Origin: Monomorium pharaonis
Taxonomy: Eukaryota; Arthropoda; Insecta; Hymenoptera; Formicidae
NCBI RefSeq assembly: GCF_013373865.1
Contig: NC_050467.1
Location: 33,889,943 to 33,953,942, forward strand
Reading direction: 5' to 3'
Length of the DNA stretch: 64,000 bases
Shown here: in pieces, positions 55,083 to 64,000 of the stretch
Numbering within the stretch: position 1 is the stretch's first letter
Layout: every line of letters begins with the position of its first letter
Notes under the pieces: generated by a model
The model's database searches: none
What the model was told of the DNA's origin: nothing
The model's input: the letters and a program-made list of their open reading frames with translations, nothing else
Program-made: the position numbers and the translations under genes

Positions 55083-56492
55083 AAAATTGGTGACTCAAGT
55101 TTGACTGTGCACAATTAAATATGCGTAGATTAAAATAGGTACGTTTGCCACTCGCAAAAAGCTGGAGGTTATGGCAAAATTACGGGTTGAAATGAGGAAA
55201 AAGTAGTTTTTTGCTTGCGCCTCGTAAACTAAAAACGGAATCAAAAAAAGTTTCAAATAAAAGTTGTAGATATTAAGTAAATCTACAATAATAAATTCGG
55301 TTTATTAAGATCGGTCGATTAGTTTGGTTCTAAAGTAGAAAAAACCATGAGAAATGGCCATTTCTTAAAATGTTTATAGCTTTCTTGAAAACTAACTCAA
55401 ACATTTGAAATTGTAGGATATAGGCGCGGGCGCGCGCGTCACCTGCTAGCGCGTGGCTAGGCGCCCGCATACAAAATGGATCTGTCGCATTCAAATTACT
55501 TCAATCGTTAATATCTTGGGAACTAAGCGTCCTAGAAAGACGATTTTCTTTTTAAATTGAGCTATCTCGTCGACGAGACAAGACTAAAGAGCTAAACCAT
55601 TTTTTAATATCTTTTCAAACGGTGTCGCCGGCCGCCGTTCTCGAGTTGATACTGCTTTTGTTAACACGTTTACAGTGGTCAATTTTCATGAATCGCTTTG
55701 AAATTTTGGGAAAGGTTACTTTAACTATTTAATAAGACGCTGTCAAAATTTCAGCTCTTAATATTCATAACTCTAGCAACAGTAATTAAAAAAATATTAT
55801 CTCGGCTCTAAGCAAGCTAGGACAATGTTATTTTTTGTAAATTAAAAAAAAAATAGCACCTTTCAAATGCATTTTATCCCATTTTGATAGCGTTAATATT
55901 CTAAAAGTTGTTTAATTGTTAATTAGTCTTATTTTTTACACGTTTATTTGAGGCACTTAATTGCATTGCACACATTTCGCAATACCAATATATAATACTG
56001 CAACAAAACTTTGGTTCAAGTTCGTGCATGGTCTCAAAAATGTAGAAATTAAATTTTAGTGGAGCGCGTTTTGGATAAACAATTAACATTACTGGAAACG
56101 TTGTTAATATTTTTTGATGAAATTTGATACGTTTTTTATCGTCATAAAAGCTATATTTTCCTACAATTTCAAATGCTTGAGTTAGTTTTTAAGAAAGTTT
56201 ATAAACAATTTAAGAAATGGCCATTTTTTATGGTTTTTTTTACTTTACAACCAAACTAATTGATGGATCTTAATGAATCAAATTTATTATTGTAGACTTA
56301 ATACCTACAACTTTTATTCGAAACTTTTTTTGATTCCGTTTAGTTTATGAGGCGCAAGCAAAAAACTACTTTTTCCTCACTTCAATCCGTAATTTTGCAA
56401 TAACCTCCAGCTTTTTGCGAGTGGCAAACGTACCTATTTTAATCTACGCATATTAATTGTGCTTTACGCAGTCAAACCTGAGTCACCAATTT
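55083..56492. mobile_element. DNA transposon relic with about 340-bp TIRs
   Basis: Left arm 55,083-55,430 and right arm 56,155-56,492 are inverted: AAATTGGTGACTCA at the tip, then GCCACTCGCAAAAAGCTGG. A GC-rich patch (55,420-55,470) lies at the inner edge of the left arm. No transposase frame. Confidence 0.85.
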
Positions 56493-56564
56493 ATTATGTA
56501 TCAATAATTTCTTGCTGATATTCCGCTAACGATTTTAGGTATCTTTCCAGCAAACAAGTTACGT

Positions 56565-56680
56565 TAAATAATGTTTCAATTATGTTTTTTTGACGATAGA
56601 AACAAAGAATTTATTATCATAAATTCTTTGTTTCTATCGTCAAAAAAACATAATTGAAATCGTCAAAAAACATTATTTAT
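56565..56680. mobile_element. Near-perfect palindrome, MITE
   Basis: ATTATGTTTTTTTGACGATA..AAAGAATTTATTATCATAAATTC and its complement fold over about 100 bp. An extra ATCGTCAAAAAACATTATTT extends the right side. Confidence 0.8.
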
Positions 56681-57939
56681 CAATAAAATTTACAATAGAT
56701 ATTACAAGATATTCAGTGTTTCCTGGCTTATGTAGATTTTTTATTATTCGAATACAGCTGTTTCTTACTTTTGTAGTCTTTAAATTTAATACAGTAAAAT
56801 TTAATCTGTCTGTACTGCCTGCTTGCTTGCCTGACTGACTGTCTATCCGTTTAATATGTAATTTGATTGAAAACTAAAATATATTTGTATAATGTATATG
56901 TACATACCTGTTTACATATGCTTTTCTCTATGGGGAAAGTCTATGGCAACTTGGAGGCAATGTCTTGCGATCATAGTTCACCATAATTGTTACAGCACTT
57001 ATAACGATATAATTTACACAACGTACACAACGTACACAACGTACACAACAAAATTAACAAAACTTCCGTGCAGAGGACGGTTACTTCGTGTCACGTCTTG
57101 TCACGATCGTCTGTTTGGCGCGGCGCGCAGCGCTTCGATACGTTATCCTTCTTGCTCTACTATCGTCAGTTCGGATTCTTTCGATCGCGTTCGCGTGGCG
57201 CCGGGCAGTGCTGTATCTCTTCATGTGTATGTGTGTGTGCGCGTGCACCGTCGCGCATCATACAGCGCGATAACTCATACTACGACATTCTGTATATATA
57301 GTATGCATTTGTCATATTATATTATATTCGCAATAATTTGAGTGTATCTCTGTGCATGTAGATCTATGATATTGTTAAAATTTGAAGTGTTTATTAAAAT
57401 TTAAAACATTTATTCCAAAATTTATAAAACATTATCTTTTTACATTTTTATCCCAATTTTTTTATATCGTTTTGTATATCGTATTTTTTTATATAATTAA
57501 CAGTTATTTCAAGAGATTAAAGATTGTCAGATACCTTTCTATAATAAATTGTCGTATTATAAGTCATAAAAAGAATGCGTATATATTTATAATCACAATG
57601 TTTTTGTAATAATTCCTATAAATTCTCCACAAAAGTTTTTAGATTATTATACATTTTTTCCGTTTTTATATTTCCATCTTATCGCTTTGTTATATCGCAT
57701 TTTTCAACCATTAAAAAATGTTTTTTTATCAAGTGCACTCCTACTGCGTTTTCGAGAAAATCAAAGTTAAAATTAATTACAGCGCTTTATGAATCAGTTC
57801 TGGAAAATATTTCATCGATGATCACGTGTCATATCTATAGTGTGCCTAATTCGTATTCACGAGATCGCCTGTTCAAGTCTCGATGAGTGATTTTTTTTTT
57901 GTTTTCAAATAACATGGGTTTATACTTTTTGACGTCTAT
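56681..57939. other. Non-coding stretch with a GC-rich patch
   Basis: Contains a four-copy ACACAACGT repeat (57,018-57,050) and a GC-rich patch (57,065-57,290) crossed by overlapping frames in all phases. No domain seen. A possible promoter or CpG-rich regulatory region, unassigned. Confidence 0.35.
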
Positions 57940-59420
57940 TAAGCTGGCACAGCCACTTTAGCACAATCAAATAAAACTTACACAGAAATTTAGTGCTCTT
58001 TAATTGCTAATTTGTTACTCAAGTCTCAATTTTTTTGCTCCAGCTGTTTGGGAGAAAATGGTGGCTGTGTTAATTCAAGATTAAAGTTAGCACAGCCACA
58101 GAAAAAAAAATTTTTTTTTAATTAAAAAAACGGTAGTTTTTTATAGAACTAATTTTTTGCTAATTATTTACCCTAATGCCAATTTATTTGTTCTATTTTT
58201 AAACTCCAAAAACCACCCCTAAAGTTACTCCCTAGTAAAAAAACATTCTAAAAATTAAATACCAAGATTTTTCAATTAATGACGCTTCTAAGATTTTGTT
58301 GCTCACCGTTTATAATAAATTTAATTTTGTTGCTCCAGCCTTAACCCTTAAAAATCACCCCTACTCACTGTACATTAGCACAATACTTAAAAATGGTAAA
58401 TTAATGAGACGTATCGATGAACAGCGTTTCTTAGAATTTATTTCTTGCGAAATACACCAAATAAAAATTTATTGCTAATTGTTTATTGCAAAATTCCGTG
58501 GCTGTGCTAGACTCGACTCAAGAGTAAAGTACCCTTAAAAAATTTGTTACCCAACGGATTTCTTCTCCAAAGTGTTTCTAGATTTTGTTGCTCACGAAAT
58601 ACACCGAATAAAAATTTATTGCTAATTGTTTATTGCAAAATTCTGTGGCTGTGCTAGATTCGATTGAAGAGTAAAGTACCCTTAAAAAATTTGTTACTCA
58701 GCGGATTTCTTCTCCAAAGTGTTTCTAGATTTTGTTGCTCACGAAATACACCGAACAAAAATTTATTGCTAATTGTTTATTGCAAAATTCCGTGGTTGTG
58801 CTAGACCCGACTCAAGAGTAAAGTACCCTTAAAAAATTTGTTACCCAACGGATTTCTTCTCCAAAGTGTTTCTAGATTTTGTTGCTCGCGAAATACACCG
58901 AATAAAAATTTATTGCTAATTGTTTATTGCAAAATTCCGTGGTTGTGCTAAACCCGACTCAAGAGTAAAGTACCCTTAAAAAATTTGTTACCCAACGGAT
59001 TTCTTCTCCAAAGTGTTTCTAGATTTTGTTGTTTGCGTAATATACCGAATAAAAATTTATTGTTAATTGTTTATTGCAAAATTCTGTGGCTGTGCTAGAT
59101 TCGATTGAAGAGTAAAGTACCCTTAAAAAATTTGTTACTCAGCGGATTTTTTCTCCAAAGTGTTTCTAGATTTTGTTGCTCGCGAAATACACCGAACAAA
59201 AATTTATTGCTAATTGTTTATTGTAAAATTCCGTGGTTGTGCTAGACTCGACTCAAGAGTAAAGTACTCTTAAAAAATGTATTACTCAGCGGATTTCTTC
59301 TTCTCAGTGTTTTACAATTTTATTGCTCGTGAAATGTGTTGGTTAATAATTTGTTGCTAATTGTTTATTGTAAAATTTCGTGGCTGTGCTAGATTTGTCT
59401 CATAGACTAAGTACCTTAAA
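57940..59420. repeat. Tandem satellite with an exact 147-bp period
   Basis: The word GAAATACACCGAATAAAAAT starts at 58,449, 58,596, 58,743, 58,890, 59,037 (GTAATATACC variant), 59,184 and 59,331 (diverged): six intervals of exactly 147. Each unit contains TGCAAAATTCYGTGGYTGTG and AGAGTAAAGTACCCTTAAA. Diverged relatives of GGCTGTG and AGCACAGCCAC extend to 57,945. Confidence 0.9.
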
Positions 59421-59925
59421 AACATTTATTTGTTCCATCTTTAGCTTTTTGAGAATCACCTCCATCTATTTTATATTAGCACAACGCTTTAAAATTTTAA
59501 ATTAATGAGATATTTTGGCATTTACATGTTTCCAATTTTGTCGATTTTTTATTATACGATGTTTTAACTATGTGATAACAAGACTATGTTTATAAAGTTA
59601 ATTGTGTAAAATAAGTTATTATAAAGTAAATTGCAAATTTGTTTCTAATTTTAAATTAATAATTTGTGACCGATGTTTTGAATAAATAGGGTTAATAAGA
59701 TTAAATTTTCATTAAATGAAATTTTCTGTTAAATTATTAAAAAAATTTTTAAGACCCGCAAGATCCATTAGAAAAATCAAGTTTTGTTTTGTTATTTTAT
59801 TATAAGATACATATAATTAAATAACTGTATAATTATATATAATGTACAATTAATATACAATAATGTAATAAATAATTTACAAATTTCTAATCGTCTGTAA
59901 ATATGGTTATAAGAGTGAGCGGAGA
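59421..59925. other. AT-rich DNA, no gene seen
   Basis: No motif beyond a diverged end of the satellite (to about 59,500). Confidence 0.5.
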
Positions 59926-60560
59926 GTAACGCGTAACGTGATAATTACATGAGAATGAGCGAGAAAGTATTGAAAGCGAGCGAGACGACAACAGAGCCTA
60001 AAGAGCGAGCGAAATAGTAATAGAAACGAGCGAGATAAGAATAACAGCACAAGAAGAAGGCTCGAAGCTCGAGCGACTCGAGGCCGTACAGCTTGGAAGA
60101 GGGAGAGAGAGCTGTCTGCACTCTTCCGCTTCCCGAAGCTTGGACGAAACGTGACGAAGCTGGCCGAGCGCCGGCAGCACACGTACACGCTCCTTCCGTG
60201 TGTGCGTTACCACCACTACGGCTTTGCGTCACACCGATTAGGTGGCAGAGCATCAAAAGTGGCAGCGCTGGCGGGCGGAATCTCGCCAGTATCCAAGTGT
60301 CCCGCGTGGCCAATGTGTGAGCGTACACACATACGTGTATGTTGCTAGCTTGCCAATTTCTGCAGTGGAGGGGATAATTCCTCTGTGTCTTGTACGTTGT
60401 AAGCAGACGATCGGCACGTGGGCACGATCGAGCTTTTGTGCACGAGTCAGCACAAGTATCGGATTGTCAGAAGTGTGTTGTGGTGGTGGCGGTATCAAGA
60501 GAAGAAAAAGCAGAGTGATGGAGAAGACAGAAAGGACGACGCTGAAGAGAACGAGAAAAA
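59926..60560 (+). CDS. Putative 5' exon of a host gene (GC-rich leader plus start)
   Basis: A GC-rich, CpG-rich block follows AT-rich DNA. ATGGAGAAGACAG at 60,518 (in good context, GTGATGG) opens a frame of 14 codons, MEKTERTTLKRTRK, that ends at a strong donor AAAAA/GTAAGTTTC (60,561). The preceding 590 bp have no long frame and would be 5' untranslated region and promoter. The identity cannot be determined from 14 residues. The gene would run to the right, converging on the minus-strand gene at 63.5 kb. Confidence 0.4.
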
Positions 60561-60864
60561 GTAAGTTTCTTATATAATTATATTTCTTATATTCTTGTGC
60601 CGGTGCTCGAGTTGTACTCGAGCGAGTCGAATCGAAATACCGCCGAGACGTCGATCGCGTTGCCGGTGGCCAGTACCGATGAGATAACATTACGAGACGA
60701 CTTTCGCGTGATGAGAAATTCAGCTATTACACCGCATCCGTGTTATAGCCGAATTTTTCATGACGGAAAAGTCGCCTCGCGATATTATCTTACCGGTAGT
60801 TCGGTCCACCTTGCTGCAAATACGTATTGCAGATATACGTAAACATCAAAGCGTTTGATAATAG

Positions 60865-61000
60865 AGTTTTTGCAATACCGTTTTTTCAGATACGGTAAAT
60901 GCACGTGATCGAGTCAAAAGATGAATTCAATTTCGTCTTTCATTACTTTAGCGATTATCACGTTGACTGTAATCTGAAAAGACGGTATTGCAAAAAACTC
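60865..61000. mobile_element. GAGTTTTTTGCAATACCG-ended MITE
   Basis: Ends GAGTTTTTGCAATACCGTTT and, inverted, GACGGTATTGCAAAAAACTC, with CAGATAC/GTAATCTG inside. About 135 bp, lying in the presumed first intron. Confidence 0.85.
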
Positions 61001-61206
61001 GTCCAGACGTTCGTGCAAGTTCTCAGCTCGCACGTGTTCAGCGCGGCGCCATACGTAAACACACGTACGCGCACGTACACAACTCGCATGTAGCGGTGTT
61101 CAGCGCGCGAACCGAGAACTTTCCCGAACGTCCAGCCCCTACTAATTCACAGTTTTTCGATGGGTACGATCGTAACGTAGGTTGATTATGACCAGTCACA
61201 GAACTT

Positions 61207-62225
61207 TTTTTAAATATATTAAAAGGAAGATTAAATATACCTATATATTTTTTTAACTATTATTTAAACTTTTTTTTTATCGACTTGATCTAAGAGTATA
61301 TTTCAACTGTTATTGATTATTTAATTAATAACTGTTGAACATAGCAAAAAACGATTCTTTCCAAATTTTTCGAGAATCACGTTATTGTAATGACAAAATA
61401 ATTTAGCAAGTACTTGCGACAAGACGTGATTTCCCTTAATTGTTATTAGTTTTTCATTAATATTTCCTTCTCTAATGATTCACAGCAAAGAGCGATTCTC
61501 TTTTAATTTGTAGAGCATTATCTTCTTGTAATAACAAAATAATTTAGCAAGTACTTGTGACATGATTCCCCTTAATTGTTATTAATTTTTTATTAACATT
61601 TTTTTCTGATGGTTTACAGCAAAGAGCATTTCTCTTTAAATTTTTGGAGAATTACGTTTTTGTATAAACAATTTAGCAAGGATTTGCGACAAGCCGCGGC
61701 TTCTCTTTATTGTTATTAATATTTCATTTTTTTTCTTTCGCGGCATACAGCAAAAATTGATTCTCTTTGCTATGGACCGTTATTGCGAGAACGTGATTCC
61801 CCAAAATTTGGAGAGAATCGCTCTTTGCTGTGGACCATTGACGGAAATGTTAATGAAAAATTAATAAGAATTAAGGGAAACCGCGTCTTGTCGCAAGTAC
61901 TTGCGAAATTTTTTTGTTATTACAAGAAGATGATGCTCTAAAAATTTGGAGAGAAATGCTCTTTAGCTGTAAACCATCAAAAAAAAAGTTAATAAAAAAT
62001 TAATAACAATTAATAGAAACCGTGTCTTGTCGCGAATACTTGCTACATTGTTTTGTCATTACAATAACGTGATTCTCTTTGGAGAGAATCGTTCTTTGTT
62101 ATGTTCTAAAATTATTAATTGAATAATCAATAATAGTTGAAATATACTTATATCAGGTCCATGAAAAAACAGTTTAAATAATGTTAAAAAAATATGTATA
62201 ATTAATTTTCCTTTTAAGGGGATCC
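61207..62225. mobile_element. Inverted-repeat element with internal tandem units
   Basis: Left half (61,210-61,780) mirrors right half (61,800-62,222): AAAGGAAGATTAAATATACC / inverted AATTAATTTTCCTTTT, TTCAACTGTTATTGATTATT, and repeats of AATTTAGCAAGTACTTGCGAC. About 135-bp subrepeats occur in each arm. No transposase. Confidence 0.8.
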
Positions 62226-62410
62226 TAAAGTCGTCTGTTTTACCGACAATTTTTACCAATGCCTTTCTTTTTATTGCATTTGCAGAATTAAAAATCCTTC
62301 TCCACAATTAAAGTATAGATGATAACAGTGTACGGACGTAACGATTTTATACGAAAAATCAAAAAAAATTTTTTAATTGTAGGCGTCTGACGTGGACTCG
62401 TAACCAAATG

Positions 62411-62691
62411 TGCTTGATATAAAAGTTGTGCACTTTGTAAGTATAAATCAAGTCAGGTCCGAACAAGAGTGAACATTAAGGAACAATACTATGCTTTCAG
62501 ATTGAGCGTAGGCGTCTTAATAAAAAAGATAGGCATTGGTAAACATTTCCTGTCTCAAAATTTTTTAGATCTGCATGAAATGGCATATATATAGCGGTAG
62601 ATTAGTTGACGGATGTTCAGACAGACGGCGCTACTTTAGTCCAGCACTTCCTCGCTTCTCCTTGCCAACGAAACTTACCCGCGCATTTACA

Positions 62692-62751
<60 letters not shown>

Positions 62752-62826
62752 GCGCGCGCGCGCGCGCGCGCGCGCAAAGCAGGCGTTTGTGCGCTAGCAA
62801 GAATGAGTTGTATATAGAGGAAAAAT

Positions 62827-62883
<57 letters not shown>

Positions 62884-63045
62884 GCATTGTACGTGCAAGC
62901 GCGCGCGTGCGAAATTTTCTTACACGAAATGTTTACCAATGTCTATCTTTTTTATTGAGACGCCTACGCTCAATCTGATAGTGTAGTATTGTTTCTCAAT
63001 GTTCACTCGTGTATGGACATAGCTTGATTTATACGTACAAGATGC
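62411..63045. mobile_element. Inverted-repeat element around microsatellites
   Basis: 62,411-62,555 reappears inverted at 62,925-63,045 (AGATTGAGCGTAGGCGTC, GGTAAACATTT). The centre holds (AC)n(GC)n and (GA)n runs at 62,690-62,880. Confidence 0.8.
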
Positions 63046-63145
63046 AACATTTTTATTTCATGCATATTTTGTTACGAATCAACGCCAGAAATTTTCATAA
63101 AGTCTTGGCGATATATATACCGCGTCTGTAAGATTCATTTCAAGA

Positions 63146-63220
63146 AGGCTCTTTGGCGGAGGGCAATGGGCGATTGCCTACCGATCTGTCGAGCCGGGTT
63201 CAATTCCCGTAGTATTTTTG
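63146..63220 (+). tRNA. tRNA-like sequence or SINE head, likely not functional
   Basis: TTTGGCGGAGGGCAATGGGC resembles an A box and GGTTCAATTCCCG a B box, 35 nt apart, followed by a T run. The acceptor stem does not pair convincingly, so a tRNA-derived SINE head or pseudogene is more likely than a functional tRNA. Confidence 0.3.
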
Positions 63221-63264
63221 TTCTTTTTTTGTAATTACAATCTATAAAAATTTTTTTTATTCAC

Positions 63265-63265
<1 letters not shown>

Positions 63266-63312
<47 letters not shown>

Positions 63313-63340
63313 GGGGAGAAGGAGAAAGAGATAGGAGATC
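63266..63340. repeat. (GA)n microsatellite
   Basis: GA run followed by GA-rich imperfect sequence, in the 3' flank of the right-edge gene. Confidence 0.9.
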
Positions 63341-63468
63341 ATTATAAGAATCAATTTTAGAATATCAATTATAGAATATCTTTATTTTTACATATATATC
63401 TGTACATATATATATATACATTACATATATACGGTAGTTACTACTACCGTTGTTTTTACATACACGTT

Positions 63469-63684
63469 TTACATATATGGATTACGGTAGTAGTAACTAC
63501 CGTATCCGTACATGTACGAGGATGGTGTCGGCGGCAGCGGCGGCGGCGGCAGCAGCTGAGCTGGAGGTGGAGGTGGTGGATACGTTGCATATCCATATGC
63601 ATTTTGATAGGGATACATATATCCTCCCTGATACATTTTTTTCCGTTCCTTTTGTAGTGCCCGCCGCACTAAGTTATTGACTTG
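63469..63684 (-). CDS. C-terminal exon of an RGG/PY-rich protein
   Basis: After TTTTTTTTGCAG the frame reads QVNNLVRRALQKERKK, then a tyrosine-rich segment (YPYQNAYGYATY), six prolines, a second proline block, and YGYGSYYYRNPYM before TAA. Joins in phase 0 to the exon at 63,827. Compositions of this type are typical of RNA-binding, condensate-forming proteins; no folded domain is visible. Probably a genuine host gene, as the intron borders are canonical and the frame is intact. Confidence 0.7.
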   Translation of the reverse strand, partial: QVNNLVRRALQKERKKMYQGGYMYPYQNAYGYATYPPPPPPAQLLPPPPLPPTPSSYMYGYGSYYYRNPYM

Positions 63685-63826
63685 CTGCAAAAAAAAGATG
63701 TCAAATATATAAAAATTATGTGCGTACAGATTAAATAAACATTTTTTAATTAATTTATAGATTATAACTTATAATTTATTATAATATATTATAATTTAAC
63801 TATATTATAGTTTATAAATTACTTAC

Positions 63827-64000
63827 GTTTTTATGCAACAATCCTCCTCTTCCTCTCCCTCCTCTTCCTCCTCTTCCTCCTCTTCCTCCTCTTCCTCCTC
63901 TTCCGCCTCTTCCGCCTCTTCCTTCTCCTCGTCTTCCTCCTTCTATTTCTTCCTCATAATCTTCATATGTAAAATCTTCGTTTTTGATTTCTTGTAAAGG
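63827..64000 (-). CDS. RGG-repeat exon of the same protein, runs off the window
   Basis: 58 codons, in frame from the window edge: PLQEIKNEDFTYEDYEEEIE, an acidic stretch, followed by GGRRGEGRGG and repeated RGG units, ending RGRGGLLHKN at the donor AAAAAC/GTAAGT. The N-terminus lies beyond the window. RGG repeats suggest RNA binding and arginine methylation. Confidence 0.7.

Noticed and set aside
56892..57341. 149-codon plus-strand frame
   Set aside because: Overlaps two other open frames in a GC-rich patch, begins in A/T-rich DNA and shows no domain or splice context.
57820..57900. Possible tRNA with a GTTCAAGTCTC box
   Set aside because: No A box at the right distance and the acceptor ends do not pair; a chance B-box match is likely.

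Overview
This is an AT-rich eukaryotic window that looks like insect, most likely hymenopteran and possibly ant. That placement is an inference from GC-rich islands in AT-rich DNA, abundant short palindromic DNA transposons, canonical GT-AG introns, a mariner relic and the general style of the repeats. No sequence search could be run. Ordinary host genes are almost absent. Two candidates sit near the right edge: a 5' exon at 60,518-60,560 and the 3' end of an RGG-rich gene at 63,469-64,000 on the minus strand.

Layout. 0.7-3.4 kb: a MULE/NOF-like transposase whose last 14 codons were displaced by an LTR insertion with a 5-bp target duplication. 3.4-11 kb: AT-rich DNA with nested inverted-repeat elements, one with a natural empty site. 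11.9-13.2 kb: a TATA promoter, a 3 x 55-bp repeat, a spliced exon for an acidic protein and a poly(A) signal. 14.5-47.3 kb: a 32-kb array flanked by inverted copies of one sequence. 47.4-48.3 kb: a TTAA-flanked (piggyBac-type) element. 48.5 kb: a THAP-domain exon. 49-55 kb: an element encoding a Mutator-type transposase fused to a YqaJ nuclease, followed by a Ulp1-type protease in the -1 frame, bracketed by minisatellites of a GTCTA-AA-TAGAC palindrome. 55-63 kb: further inverted-repeat elements and a 147-bp tandem satellite.

The main discovery candidate is the 15.2-47.0 kb array. It holds about ten diverged copies of a roughly 2-kb unit, mostly head to tail, two of them inverted (22.2-28.1 and 32.7-35.5 kb). 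Each complete unit has, in order: a short exon (the 'KTE' exon, with a recurring KTE..IEGKSV-LER theme); a micro-ORF of 39-44 codons for a hydrophobic peptide; palindromic GCAC-TTAAG-TGC boxes with CCAAT-like ATTGG sites; a TATA box; a leader with a covarying RNA hairpin just before AATAAA; a region with strong splice signals on the opposite strand; a second covarying hairpin; TGGCGACCGTG, which matches a retroviral-type primer site for tRNA-Arg; and a splice donor 78-85 nt before the next KTE exon. The best reading is a tandem array of gag-pol-less, LTR-type retroelements carrying an accessory exon and a membrane micropeptide. Nine of ten micro-ORFs are intact. The copies at 15,986 and 30,721 differ by 17 silent against 4 replacement codons, which indicates selection on the peptide. 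I recognise no known family for either protein.
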